Shown: positions 16,771 through 25,228, counted from the stretch's first letter. The stretch is 36,167 bases of DNA from an uncultured Muribaculaceae bacterium (GCA_902494515.1 CABUTS010000023.1:1-36167); one strand, 5' to 3'. Program-made: numbers and translations. Notes: generated from the letters alone by a model not told the origin.

Positions 16771-16888
16771 TGCAAAAAAAAATCGAAAGATTCAAAAAAA
16801 TCCGCAGAGGGGGTGATAAACGGGCGGCAAGCCGCCGGAACAGTGAGAAAAAAGCAGCAGCCGCTCAGGGGGAAGCTGCGGGGGCGCT

Positions 16889-17000
16889 GAAAGCTGGGGA
16901 AGGCACTGGGTTGGGGAAGGCTGGAGGCGCCGGGTAGGTGAGGGCCGGGGGGCGCCGGGTTGGTGAAGGCTGGGGACGCCGGGCGGTGAGGGATGGGGGC
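16889..17000. repeat. Degenerate tandem repeat, about 24-bp units
   Basis: Four and a half units of roughly 23-27 bp, each starting GAAGGCTGGGG or GAGGGCCGGGG and continuing GGCGCCGGGTTGGT or a close variant. G-rich on the plus strand. Non-coding; lies directly beside the tig terminator. Confidence 0.65.
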
Positions 17001-17001
17001 T

Positions 17002-17031
17002 AAAAAAACGACCCCTGGTGAGGAGGGGTCG
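17002..17031 (-). terminator. Rho-independent terminator of trigger factor
   Basis: On the minus strand CGACCCCT pairs perfectly with AGGGGTCG over a 7-nt loop and is followed by seven T. It ends 41 bp past the tig stop. Confidence 0.9.
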
Positions 17032-17071
17032 CTTTCGTAGCTCCGGAGGGAGCGGGATTTCAGAAGGGGGA

Positions 17072-18430
17072 TTATTCGGCGCCGACCATCTTCTTGAACT
17101 CGTCGAGGGAGACGGTCTTCTCCTCGCGGGTTACCAGAGCGCGGATGGCGTTGAAGAGCTTGGTGTCCTCAGCCTGCTCGTAGAGCTGACGGGCGAACTT
17201 CTTGTCTTCGAGCATGCGCTTGGCGTAGTCGGTGATGACGTCGTCGGTCATGTTCATCATGCCGTACTGGGCGAACTGACGGGCGGCTACACCCTTGGCG
17301 AAGTTCAGCATGTCGTCTTCGGAGACCTTGATGTCCTGCTGCTCGGCGATTTTGCCCTTGACGAGTTCCCACTTGATGGAGGGAATCATCTTTTCGTATT
17401 CCTCGGTGGCCTTTTCGGAGGTCAGCTCGGAGTTGCGGGCCTGGAGCCACTTGGCCAGGAATGCGCCGGGAAGCTCGAAGTTGCCGAATTTCTCGACCAG
17501 GATGTTGCGGGCGTCGAGGTTGAACTTGTATTCGGAGTTCTGGGCGAGCTCGCGGGCGATCATCTCCTTGAGGGATTCGTAGTATTCATCCTCGGAGTTG
17601 ATTTCCTTGCCTACGAATACCTGCTTGTAGAATTCTTCGCCGAGTTCTGCGGGCTTGAGGACGATGATTTCGGAGATTGCCATCTCGAAGTCGGCCTTGA
17701 CGTTAGCGGCGCGCTCCTTGTCGATGTTGAGCATGGAAGCGAGGGCGGTAACGTTGTCGCCTTCAGCGCGGGCGGGGTTGAAGACAACCTTGTCGCCGAC
17801 CTTCTTGCCGAGGAACTTGGCAGCTTCCTCCTTGTCGGCGAAGTACTGGGGAGCTACGATGCCGGCGATCACCTGGATGGCATCCTCGGAGGTGAGGACG
17901 TTGCCTTCGGCGTCGAGTTCCATGATTGTACCCTTCACGAGGGCGGAGTCGTCGACCTCATCGCCGGGCACCTGAGCGCCGAAGCGGTTGCGGAGCGACT
18001 TGTCCTGCTCGTCGAGCATCTCCTTGGAGACTTCGATGGTGTAGTAGGGTACATTTACGTCCTTGTTGACTTCGACGTTGACCTGGGGAGCCAGACCTAC
18101 TTCGTAGCTGAAGGTGTAGTCCTTCTTATTGAGGTCGATTTCCTCGACTTTCATCGGGAGGGGTTCGCCGAGGATGTCGATTTTGTTATCGCGGAGATAA
18201 TCGATGGCCGATTTGAAAACAAGTTCGTTGAGCACGTGGCTTTTCACGTCACGGCCGAAGAGGCGGCGGAGGTGGTCGAGGGAAACGTGGCCTTTACGGA
18301 AACCGGGAATCTGACGGGTGCGGCCCACTTCGCGGAGTTCCTTGTTGACTTCTTCGGCGTAGTCTGCTTCAACTACCTCGACTTTGATGATGCCGTCGAG
18401 GTCGTTGGATTTTTCAAGTGTGACTTGCAT
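17072..18430 (-). CDS. tig: Trigger factor
   Basis: Ribosome-bound chaperone that meets nascent chains at the exit tunnel. From the ATG at 18430 the protein has 452 residues, normal for the family. The ribosome-docking loop GFRKGHV lies near residue 43. A middle FKBP-like segment (around VDDSALVKGTIMELD to LGKKVGDKVVF) lacks an obvious intact peptidyl-prolyl isomerase site, and the long helical C-terminal arms follow. The open frame continues 47 codons upstream to 18571, but that stretch is Pro/Arg-rich and covers the mRNA leader; ATG 18430 gives the conserved N-terminus MQVTLEKS. Promoter at 18585-18617, terminator right after the stop. Confidence 0.93.
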   Translation of the reverse strand: MQVTLEKSNDLDGIIKVEVVEADYAEEVNKELREVGRTRQIPGFRKGHVSLDHLRRLFGRDVKSHVLNELVFKSAIDYLRDNKIDILGEPLPMKVEEIDLNKKDYTFSYEVGLAPQVNVEVNKDVNVPYYTIEVSKEMLDEQDKSLRNRFGAQVPGDEVDDSALVKGTIMELDAEGNVLTSEDAIQVIAGIVAPQYFADKEEAAKFLGKKVGDKVVFNPARAEGDNVTALASMLNIDKERAANVKADFEMAISEIIVLKPAELGEEFYKQVFVGKEINSEDEYYESLKEMIARELAQNSEYKFNLDARNILVEKFGNFELPGAFLAKWLQARNSELTSEKATEEYEKMIPSIKWELVKGKIAEQQDIKVSEDDMLNFAKGVAARQFAQYGMMNMTDDVITDYAKRMLEDKKFARQLYEQAEDTKLFNAIRALVTREEKTVSLDEFKKMVGAE

Positions 18431-18584
18431 TTGTGTTGGTGTTATATTATTTGTTTTATTTCTTTGTGATTTGCTTATATAAGAACCCGCCGGAGGGCAG
18501 GTTTTGCAGGGGCAATTACATACGAAACGGCGCGAGGTCCCCGGAGGAAAGGGCAACCGGGAAGACCGCACAAGTTTCAGCTTG

Positions 18585-18617
18585 CAAAATTACGGCTAAA
18601 AATTTTACTTCACAAAA
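18585..18617 (-). promoter_or_regulatory. Predicted Bacteroidota promoter of tig
   Basis: Minus strand: TTTTG (18617-18613), 20-bp spacer, TAATTTTG (18592-18585). Leaves a leader of about 150 nt before the tig ATG. Confidence 0.75.
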
Positions 18618-18688
18618 TCTTTTAGAGGAAAAGTGTTAAAAATTTGTTAATTCTCGGCTCCGGGCGGTGTATTATCTATAATAAGGAG

Positions 18689-18696
18689 TAATTTTG
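18689..18696 (+). promoter_or_regulatory. Candidate -7 element of the ftsE-like gene
   Basis: TAATTTTG matches TAnnTTTG about 70 bp before the ATG at 18768. No clear TTG at the -33 distance. Confidence 0.45.
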
Positions 18697-18767
18697 CAAA
18701 GATTCCAACCTCGGAGTGGCTGCTCCGGCTGACTGCGGGGCTGATGATACCATTCAACATCTGATTA

Positions 18768-19430
18768 ATGAGTGTACTCAAATATAACGACGTCGAAATC
18801 CTCCGCAAAGAACTTGTGGTGCTCAAGCACGTGAGCTTCACACTCGACGAGGGGGAGTTCGCCTATCTGATTGGTCGCGTCGGCTCGGGCAAGTCGAGCC
18901 TGATGAAGTCAATCTATGCCGAAATCCCGGTTTTCAGCGGCGAAGCCGAAGCGCTCGGCACTCCGTTAGTTGGTATCCGGCGGAAGGATATCCCCTTCCT
19001 GCGCCGCCAGATCGGGATTGTTTTCCAGGATTTCCAGCTGCTGACCGACCGCACGGTCTACGACAACCTGAAGTTCGTGCTCGACGCCACCGGCTGGCGC
19101 GACAAGGTGGAAATCGAAGATCGCATCGAGCAGGTGCTCAAGCAGGTCGGGATGCAGAACAAGAGTTATAAGATGCCTCATGAACTCTCGGGTGGCGAGC
19201 AGCAGCGAATTGTAATCGCCCGCGCCCTGCTGAATTCCCCGAAGCTGATCCTGGCCGATGAACCGACCGGCAACCTCGACCCGGAGACCGGCGAGCAGAT
19301 CGTGGAGCACCTGCGCGAAATCTCGCGGCAGGGCACTGCGGTGCTGATGGCAACGCACAACCTGCAGCTCGTGGAGCAATTCCCCGCGCGGGTTTTCCGC
19401 TGCGAAAACAAGCAGCTGATTGCTGAATAA
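18768..19430 (+). CDS. ftsE: Cell-division-type ABC transporter ATP-binding protein FtsE
   Basis: 220-residue ABC ATPase. Walker A GRVGSGKS (36-43), Q-loop Q87 in VFQDFQLL, signature LSGGEQQR (140-147), Walker B LILADEPTGNLD (160-171) and H-loop H197. The VFQDFQLLTDRTVYDN stretch and short length are typical of FtsE, which with FtsX controls peptidoglycan hydrolases at the septum. No ftsX is adjacent in this window, which is common in Bacteroidetes but leaves a LolD-like role possible. It is followed 72 bp later by aspartate kinase on the same strand. Confidence 0.85.
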   Translation: MSVLKYNDVEILRKELVVLKHVSFTLDEGEFAYLIGRVGSGKSSLMKSIYAEIPVFSGEAEALGTPLVGIRRKDIPFLRRQIGIVFQDFQLLTDRTVYDNLKFVLDATGWRDKVEIEDRIEQVLKQVGMQNKSYKMPHELSGGEQQRIVIARALLNSPKLILADEPTGNLDPETGEQIVEHLREISRQGTAVLMATHNLQLVEQFPARVFRCENKQLIAE

Positions 19431-19502
19431 TTCCACCTCCCCCGGCTCCGGTTGAATTCCCGGATGCCGAAGCTGTGTGGTTTCATTTAAAGAATTTGAA
19501 CA

Positions 19503-20846
19503 ATGTCAGATTATAAAAATTTCTGTTCCAACCTCAAAGTGCTGAAATTCGGCGGAACCTCGGTGGGCTCGGCTGAAAGAATCCGCAATGTGGCCAAGCT
19601 GATTGTGCCGCGCGGACGAAATATCGTGGTGCTGTCGGCAATGTCGGGCACAACAAATACTTTGGTCGAAATCTCGGATTACCTCTACAAGCACAACGTC
19701 AACGCAGCCAAGGAGGTCATCAACGAACTTGAGCGGAAATACCGCCGCGAGGTGGCGCTGCTCTACACCGACGTCGAAACCCGCATGGAGGCCGACGGCG
19801 AAGTCGACGCGGTCTTCTCGCTGCTCCGGTCGCTGGCCCGCGAGAGTTTCACCTCCTTCGAGGAGCGCGAAATCCTGGCGCAGGGTGAGCTGCTTTCGAC
19901 CAAGATGATGCATCTTTATCTCCGCGAAACCGGGGTGAACTCCGCGTTCCTCCCTTCGCTGGAATATATGCGCACCGACAAGAACGGCGAGGCCGACATG
20001 GAGTTCATCCGCACGCGACTCGGGGAGCTTCTCGCCGAGAATCCCGACGCCGACATATACATCACTCAGGGTTATATCTGCCGCAACGCCTACGGCGAGA
20101 TTGACAACCTGCACCGCGGTGGCTCCGACCTGACCGCCTCGATTATCGGCGCGGCCCTGATGGTCAAGGAGATAGAAATCTGGACCGACATCGACGGGAT
20201 GCACAACAACGACCCCCGTTTCGTCGACGGAACCAAGCCTGTGGCTGAACTGCATTTCGATGAGGCCGCGGAATTAGCTTACTTCGGCGCCAAGATTCTG
20301 CACCCCACCTGCGTGCTCCCGGCGAAGGTCAACAACATCCCGGTGCGTCTGCTCAACACCCTCGACCCGACGGCGCAGGGAACTCTGATCCACAATGTCG
20401 ACACCTCCGGCTCAATCAAGGCCGTGGCCGCCAAGGACGACATCATCGCCATCAAGATCAAGTCGTCGCGCATGATGCTGGCTTCGCAGTTCATGCACCG
20501 TGTGTTTGAGATTTTCGACAATTACAAGCGGCCGATCGACATGATTGCGACTTCGGAGGTCGGGGTTTCGGTGACCATCGATTCCCCGCTGAAACTGGAG
20601 CATATCATCGACGAACTGCGCGAAATCGGCACGGTCACCGTTGACCGCGACATGGTGATTATCTGTGTGGTCGGCGATCTCGAATGGCATAACCGGGGCT
20701 ACGAGGCTGAGGCGCTCGCCGCGCTCCACGACATCCCGGTGAGGATGATTTCCTACGGCGGCAGCAACTTCAACATCTCCTTCCTTGTGAAGAAGGAGGA
20801 CAAGGTGAAGGCGCTGCGCGCTCTCCAGGATAAACTTTTCTCCTGA
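19503..20846 (+). CDS. lysC: Aspartate kinase (monofunctional)
   Basis: Phosphorylates aspartate in the first step to lysine, threonine and methionine. KFGGTS (15-20) near the N-terminus, the WTDIDGMHNNDPR block, and FDEAAELAYFGAKILHP are family hallmarks. The last 150 residues hold two ACT domains (SSRMMLASQFMHRVFEIF and the DMVIICVVGDL region), which usually give feedback control by lysine or threonine. 447 residues with no homoserine dehydrogenase domain, so this is not the fused thrA-type enzyme. galM starts 35 bp after its stop. Confidence 0.94.
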   Translation: MSDYKNFCSNLKVLKFGGTSVGSAERIRNVAKLIVPRGRNIVVLSAMSGTTNTLVEISDYLYKHNVNAAKEVINELERKYRREVALLYTDVETRMEADGEVDAVFSLLRSLARESFTSFEEREILAQGELLSTKMMHLYLRETGVNSAFLPSLEYMRTDKNGEADMEFIRTRLGELLAENPDADIYITQGYICRNAYGEIDNLHRGGSDLTASIIGAALMVKEIEIWTDIDGMHNNDPRFVDGTKPVAELHFDEAAELAYFGAKILHPTCVLPAKVNNIPVRLLNTLDPTAQGTLIHNVDTSGSIKAVAAKDDIIAIKIKSSRMMLASQFMHRVFEIFDNYKRPIDMIATSEVGVSVTIDSPLKLEHIIDELREIGTVTVDRDMVIICVVGDLEWHNRGYEAEALAALHDIPVRMISYGGSNFNISFLVKKEDKVKALRALQDKLFS

Positions 20847-20881
20847 AACTTTCAGAACTCAACACTATTACCTTAAATATA

Positions 20882-21976
20882 ATGAATATTCAGAAAACTA
20901 CAGCTCCTTCGCCCGCAGGGGAGGTCACCCTGGTGACTTTCACCAACGACAAGGGCGCATCCGTAACTCTGTCGTCGCTCGGTGCAGCTATTGTTGCTGT
21001 CAATGTCCCTGACCGCGAAGGAAAACTCGCCGATGTTGTCATCGGTTACGAGAATCCAGCCGATTATATCGCCGACGGCCCCTGCGCCGGCAAGACCCCC
21101 GGCCGTTACGCCAACCGCATTGCCAAGGGGCACTTCACCCTCGACGGCAAGACCTATACTCTCCCCATCAACAACGGTCCCAATCACCTGCATGGCGGCC
21201 CCGACGGCTACCAGAACCGCGTATGGAATGTTGCTGAGATTACTGACAATAGCGTCCGCTTCACCCTTGACAGCCCCGACGGCGACGCCGGCTATCCCGC
21301 AGCAGTGAAGGCCGAAGTCCTCTACACATGGGACAACACCGACACCCTGACCATCAGATATCACGCCACCTCCGACGCTCCCACCGTCATCAACCTCACC
21401 AACCACAGCTACTTCAACCTTGCCGGCCACGACGCCGGTTCGCGCAAGGCTATGGACCAGAAGCTGAAACTGATGGCTGCCCGCTGGCTTCCCACCGACG
21501 AATCCCTGATTCCCACCGGCGACAAGATGCCAGTGAAGGGTACTCCGATGGACTTCACCGAGTTCCACACTGTCGGCGAGCGCATCTTCCCCTCTGAAGG
21601 TCCCGTCACAACCGACACCCTTATCCGCGAGTTCCAGGCCATCGACTACGGCAAGGGCTACGACAACTGCTGGCTCGCCGACGAATTCAGCTCCGAATCC
21701 GGCAAGGTCCAGCCTATCGCCATCCTCAAAGATGAGGAGTCAGGCCGTGTGCTGACCGTTTCCACCGACCAGCCTGCCGTTCAGGTTTACGGCGGCAACT
21801 GGGTGAGCGGATGCCCCAAGGGTAAAAACGGTGCCGTCTACGAAGACTACTGCGCTGTTGCCATCGAATGTCAGGGTTGCCCCGACGCTCCCAACGAGCC
21901 GAGCTTCCCCTCGCAGCTCCTTACTCCCGAACTCCCCTACGACCGCACCATCCTGTTCTCCTTCTCCGCTGAGTAA
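20882..21976 (+). CDS. galM: Aldose 1-epimerase (mutarotase)
   Basis: Interconverts alpha and beta anomers of glucose/galactose. GRYANRI (74-80), NHLHGG (101-106), NLTNHSYFNL with catalytic H175, DNCW and the late TPELPYDRTI segment with the catalytic glutamate position are all present. 364 residues, no signal peptide, so cytoplasmic, in contrast with some secreted Bacteroidetes paralogues. Close behind aspartate kinase, possibly on the same transcript, without a metabolic link. Confidence 0.93.
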   Translation: MNIQKTTAPSPAGEVTLVTFTNDKGASVTLSSLGAAIVAVNVPDREGKLADVVIGYENPADYIADGPCAGKTPGRYANRIAKGHFTLDGKTYTLPINNGPNHLHGGPDGYQNRVWNVAEITDNSVRFTLDSPDGDAGYPAAVKAEVLYTWDNTDTLTIRYHATSDAPTVINLTNHSYFNLAGHDAGSRKAMDQKLKLMAARWLPTDESLIPTGDKMPVKGTPMDFTEFHTVGERIFPSEGPVTTDTLIREFQAIDYGKGYDNCWLADEFSSESGKVQPIAILKDEESGRVLTVSTDQPAVQVYGGNWVSGCPKGKNGAVYEDYCAVAIECQGCPDAPNEPSFPSQLLTPELPYDRTILFSFSAE

Positions 21977-22080
21977 TGGATAAAGTGTAAATTTGATATC
22001 ATTCTGTACGGGACGTGCCTGTGGCCTGTTTATCCGGATTACGTCGGGTAAACTTGCCTAAGGTACGTTCTGTTGTGTTA

Positions 22081-22160
22081 TAATGTTGTGAAACTTAGAG
22101 TTTTAATGTTGTGAAACATAAACTTCCAATCGGGAAAACATAAAGTTCCAATCGGGAAAA
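22081..22160. repeat. Two nested sets of direct repeats upstream of the perR-like gene
   Basis: TAATGTTGTGAAAC occurs at 22081-22094 and 22104-22117 (23-bp period). A 23-bp unit containing TTCCAATCGGGAAAA occurs at 22116-22138 and 22138-22160 (22-bp period, one mismatch). About two helical turns apart, as in protein-binding arrays. They end about 43 bp before the promoter -33 element. The rest of the 283-bp gap from galM shows no gene. Confidence 0.65.
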
Positions 22161-22202
22161 ACAAAGGGGTGGAATTTTTTGTTTAAAATAATGATGGAAA
22201 AA

Positions 22203-22234
22203 TTTGGAGATTATTGGAATTATTCTTAACTTTG
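22203..22234 (+). promoter_or_regulatory. Predicted Bacteroidota promoter of the perR-like gene
   Basis: TTTG (22203-22206), 20-bp spacer, TAACTTTG (22227-22234). Start of transcription near 22239, only about 20 nt before the ATG. A PerR-box-like palindrome around GAATtATTC (22214-22228) overlaps the spacer and -7 element; it agrees with the B. subtilis PerR box at about 10 of 14 positions by eye. Confidence 0.75.
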
Positions 22235-22259
22235 CAATCATTCTAAGATTGTTAAATTT

Positions 22260-22685
22260 ATGGATTGCCAAAAACTAACCGACAGCGAAATGGTGGAGAT
22301 GATGAGGCGGTCGAAATTGCGTCCCTCGCTCCAGCGGCTTGCAGTTCTGCGTTACGTCGGCAATTCTCACTCTCACCCGAACCCCGACGATGTTTACCGC
22401 GCGCTGGCAGAGGAGAACCTCGCGATGTCGCGCTCTACGGTTTACAATTCGCTCCACGCGCTAGTCGATGCCGGGCTGCTCCGGGAACTTGACCTCGACG
22501 CCGGCGGCAAGCACTACGACCTCGCGCCGCAGCCGCGCCATGGTCACTTCCTCTGCCGAAGCTGTGGAAAAATCTTCGACATGTCTCTCCCCGGCGATTT
22601 CGCCGCAATGATGGCCGACGGCTTCGAGATTGACTCGGTGGAGGTTTACGGCCGCGGTCTTTGTCCGGAGTGCAAAGCCAGGTAG
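22260..22685 (+). CDS. Fur-family transcriptional regulator, PerR-like
   Basis: 141 residues. A winged helix (RPSLQRLAVLRYV ... MSRSTVYNSLHALVDAGLLREL) is followed by the dimerisation domain. Structural zinc cysteines are in CRSC (C99, C102) and CPEC (C135, C138). H39, H85, H94, H96 and D107 fall near the regulatory metal ligands of PerR. Peroxide sensing, rather than iron or zinc sensing, is inferred from these residues and from rubrerythrin starting 76 bp downstream. Its own promoter carries a PerR-box-like site, suggesting autoregulation. Confidence 0.9.
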   Translation: MDCQKLTDSEMVEMMRRSKLRPSLQRLAVLRYVGNSHSHPNPDDVYRALAEENLAMSRSTVYNSLHALVDAGLLRELDLDAGGKHYDLAPQPRHGHFLCRSCGKIFDMSLPGDFAAMMADGFEIDSVEVYGRGLCPECKAR

Positions 22686-22761
22686 AGTGAATCCGTAAAA
22701 CAACCCTTTATCAGGACAAATAACAACTCAATACATATTCATACCAAATCCAAGAACCACA

Positions 22762-23304
22762 ATGAAAGATCTTAAAGGAACAAAGACCGAACGCAATCTT
22801 CAGGAAGCGTTCGCCGGCGAGTCGATGGCCCGCAACAAGTATACATACTACGCATCCAAGGCCCGCAAGGATGGCTACGAGCAGATTGCTGCTATCTTCG
22901 AGGAAACCGCTGCCAACGAAAAGGAACACGCCAAACTCTGGTTCAAGTTCCTCCACGGCGGTGAGATCGCCGACACCATGACCAACCTCCGCGACGCTGC
23001 CGCCGGTGAAAACTACGAGTGGACCGACATGTACGACCGCATGGCCAAGGAGGCCGAAGAAGAGGGCTTCACCGCAATCGCTGCCCGTTTCCGCATGGTT
23101 GCCGCCATCGAACGTCATCACGAAGAGCGCTACCGTCGTCTGGTTCAGAACATCGAGGAAGGCATCGTCTTCTCGCGCGAAGGCGACACCATCTGGATCT
23201 GCCGCAACTGCGGTCACGTTGTAATCGGCAAGAAAGCTCCCGGCGTTTGCCCCGTATGCCAGCATCCCCAGAGCTTCTTCGAAATCGAAGCCAAGAACTA
23301 CTAA
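22762..23304 (+). CDS. rbr: Rubrerythrin
   Basis: Di-iron NADH peroxidase that removes hydrogen peroxide in anaerobes. The N-terminal ferritin-like domain holds E20 (FAGESMAR), E53 and H56 (NEKEHAKLW), E99 and E117/H120 (AIERHHEE). The C-terminal rubredoxin-like iron site has C147, C150, C163 and C166 (CRNC, CPVC). 180 residues, normal. Directly downstream of a PerR-like gene, a pairing seen in many anaerobes, so it is probably under peroxide control. No separate promoter was found in the 76-bp gap. Confidence 0.96.
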   Translation: MKDLKGTKTERNLQEAFAGESMARNKYTYYASKARKDGYEQIAAIFEETAANEKEHAKLWFKFLHGGEIADTMTNLRDAAAGENYEWTDMYDRMAKEAEEEGFTAIAARFRMVAAIERHHEERYRRLVQNIEEGIVFSREGDTIWICRNCGHVVIGKKAPGVCPVCQHPQSFFEIEAKNY

Positions 23305-23351
23305 TTCGTAGTGATGTGTCTCCGGACACGTTTAACTGCGCTGTAAACTTA

Positions 23352-23391
23352 AATAACGCACTGACTATCGCTTGATAATCAGTGCGTTATT
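23352..23391. terminator. Two-way terminator hairpin between rbr and the CPBP protease gene
   Basis: Perfect 13-bp stem AATAACGCACTGA/TCAGTGCGTTATT with a 14-nt loop, between convergent genes. The T-tract is weak on both sides (AATGCTTTT on plus). Confidence 0.7.
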
Positions 23392-23464
23392 AATGCTTTT
23401 AAGGCGCGGGAGCCGAAGGCTTTGAGAGGTGTTATTGCCGAAGACGTTGCGAGGTGCGCGGACC

Positions 23465-24382
23465 TTAAGACTTCGGATGGGTGAGGCGACGCAGGAGGCA
23501 GAGGCCGAGGGTGGTTAGGATTAGCGAGGCGAGGACGCCGAGGATGGCGACGGGGTCGGAGAGGTTGCTGCCGAAGGTGTCGATTGAGGGGGCGTCGGGA
23601 TTGGCGGAGTTGGAGGAGATGTAGGTTGAGATCACGACCACGGTGTTGTTGAAGATATGGATGAGAACCGGGAGCCAGAGCGAGCCGGACCACCACAGGA
23701 GGTAGCCGAAGAAGGCGCCGAGCAGCAGTCGGGGCACGAAGCCGTAGAGCTGGAGGTGAAAGGCGCTGAAAATAAAGGCTACCAGCCAGATTACCACGTG
23801 TTTGTTGATTTTCGTGAAACCGAGGATGCGCAGCAGTGCGCCGCGGAAGAAGAGTTCTTCGGAAAAGCCGGCGAGCAGGCCGACGATGAGTACCGAGAGG
23901 ATGAGCGAGGGGATGCTCGCGCCTTTGATCAGGACGTCGGTTGTGGCCTGGGCTCCCTCTTCGAGGGTGCGGAAGAATGTTTCGGCGGCGGCCATTGATT
24001 CGGGGAGTTGCCAGTTTTTGTTCCATTCGATGATGAGGTTCATGGCGGGGATGGAGCAGATGAGGACACCGATGGCAAGCAGAGCGGCTTTCAGCGACGG
24101 CCGGCGGTCAACGGCAAGGAGCCGGGCCGGGAGGCGCGTAACAAGCATGGCGGTAGCGATGGCCGGAAGGATGAATACCAGCAGGTCCTGGAAGATGGCG
24201 GCGATGCGGATATACGCCTCGGGGCGGTGGATAATTTTCCCGAGTATCGGTAGGACGACACCGGTCAGCACCAGGAGGAAAAGGAAGAAGCAGAGCAACA
24301 GCGACAGGGCTGTGCCGGGGCGCTGAAGGCGGAACGGACGGGGGGCGGCGGGTTGTCCGGAATTCGGAGTTGAGGTTGTCAT
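23465..24382 (-). CDS. CPBP-family intramembrane metalloprotease (CAAX protease/Abi type)
   Basis: 305 residues with about seven or eight hydrophobic membrane segments. Motif 1 is SEELFFRG (E175, E176, R180), motif 2 FSAFHLQLYGF (H209), and motif 3 LPVLIHIFNN (H242, N245), the full set of the CPBP (Rce1-like) glutamyl proteases. Bacterial members cut leader peptides, give immunity to self-made bacteriocins or tune signalling; no bacteriocin gene was seen here. A 22-bp direct repeat abuts its start codon, and trmN6 ends 48 bp upstream on the same strand. Confidence 0.9.
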   Translation of the reverse strand: MTTSTPNSGQPAAPRPFRLQRPGTALSLLLCFFLFLLVLTGVVLPILGKIIHRPEAYIRIAAIFQDLLVFILPAIATAMLVTRLPARLLAVDRRPSLKAALLAIGVLICSIPAMNLIIEWNKNWQLPESMAAAETFFRTLEEGAQATTDVLIKGASIPSLILSVLIVGLLAGFSEELFFRGALLRILGFTKINKHVVIWLVAFIFSAFHLQLYGFVPRLLLGAFFGYLLWWSGSLWLPVLIHIFNNTVVVISTYISSNSANPDAPSIDTFGSNLSDPVAILGVLASLILTTLGLCLLRRLTHPKS

Positions 24383-24383
24383 A

Positions 24384-24427
24384 TATTATAATGTGTAGTT
24401 TCGGATATTATAATGTGAGGTTTCGGA
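24384..24427. repeat. 22-bp tandem direct repeat at the start of the CPBP protease gene
   Basis: Two abutting copies, 24384-24405 and 24406-24427, differing at one position; each contains TATTATAATGTG and TTTCGGA. They fill nearly the whole 48-bp gap between trmN6 stop and the CPBP ATG (24382). Confidence 0.7.
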
Positions 24428-24430
24428 GTG

Positions 24431-25228
24431 CTATTTTACCGGTTTGAGGTAAAAGGGGGAGACGAGAGCGGCATATTCTCCGGTGGCTGTTCCATCGGAG
24501 CCGTGGAGCGAGAGGCTTTCGATAATTGTCGGCTGTGATTCGGAAATGCCGGAATTTCCGGTCGGATTACGGTGGCGAAGTTCAGCGAGGATTCTGCGGG
24601 GCGGCTTTGTCGGAACGGTGCTGACGCGGGTCAGTCGGCTGATTTCGAGCTTATTGAAAACTGCGGCTGATTTCAGCTCCTCCTCGCGGTCGGCGGGAAG
24701 AATCAGCGACAGAACGCCGCCGGGATAGTCAGCTGCGGTGTCGGGTTGTCTGAGCAGCTTTGCGGCTCCTGAGAGGAGCGAGTCGAGAGTGAGCGAACCT
24801 TCGTGGCGGGCGGTGCGCCGCGCTTCATCGGGGGCGAGAGCGCCATTTGTGAAGAACGGAGGGTTGCAGACAATCAGGTCGAATGGCTCGGTTTCATCCG
24901 GGTTGCCGTTTCCCTCGGACAAGCTGTTGAAGTCCTGCTTGCGGGCGGTGAGGCGGTCGGGCCAGGGGGAGGAGGCGAAATTCGCTGCGGCCTCCTCTAC
25001 GGCGACAGGGTCGATGTCGATGGCCGTCACTGATGCTTCCGGGAACCGCTGCGCGGCAATCAGGGCGATTACCCCGGTGCCGGTCCCGACATCTAAAATG
25101 CGGCGCCCCGGACAGCTGCACCAGGCCGCGAGGAGGACGCCGTCGGTGCCGACTTTCATCGCGCACCGGCGGTTGACAACGCTGAAGCGCTTGAAATGAA
25201 ATATGGTTTCGCGGTCGGGGTTGCGCAT
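24431..25228 (-). CDS. trmN6: tRNA1(Val) (adenine(37)-N6)-methyltransferase
   Basis: SAM-dependent enzyme that methylates A37 of tRNA-Val. The N-terminal FHFKRFSVVNRRCAMKVGTDG block matches the YfiC family closely; the SAM motif is DVGTGTGVIALIAAQR, the acidic loop is AIDIDP, and the catalytic motif is NPPF (CNPPFFTNGA). I start at ATG 25228 (265 aa). A longer frame to 25300 is possible, but the predicted promoter would then leave only about a 10-nt leader, and the family normally begins near FHFKRF. Followed by the CPBP protease gene on the same strand. Confidence 0.88.
   Translation of the reverse strand: MRNPDRETIFHFKRFSVVNRRCAMKVGTDGVLLAAWCSCPGRRILDVGTGTGVIALIAAQRFPEASVTAIDIDPVAVEEAAANFASSPWPDRLTARKQDFNSLSEGNGNPDETEPFDLIVCNPPFFTNGALAPDEARRTARHEGSLTLDSLLSGAAKLLRQPDTAADYPGGVLSLILPADREEELKSAAVFNKLEISRLTRVSTVPTKPPRRILAELRHRNPTGNSGISESQPTIIESLSLHGSDGTATGEYAALVSPFYLKPVK

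Larger units (their letters stand above)
16616..17071. other. Intergenic region between trigger factor and clpP, with repeats and control sites but no gene
   Basis: 456 bp. From right to left on the minus strand it holds the tig terminator (17002-17031), a degenerate tandem repeat (16889-17000), a GC palindrome GGCGGC aa GCCGCC (16823-16836), an operator-like inverted repeat (16753-16770) and the clpP -7 element (16733-16740). No open frame of note. Confidence 0.6.

Noticed and set aside
17018..18469. 483-codon plus-strand frame opposite trigger factor
   Set aside because: Hydrophobic, Gly/Val/Leu-biased composition typical of an antisense frame; tig is clear on the minus strand with promoter and terminator.
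22081..22160. CRISPR remnant
   Set aside because: Units overlap or abut, there are only two of each, and there is no cas gene.
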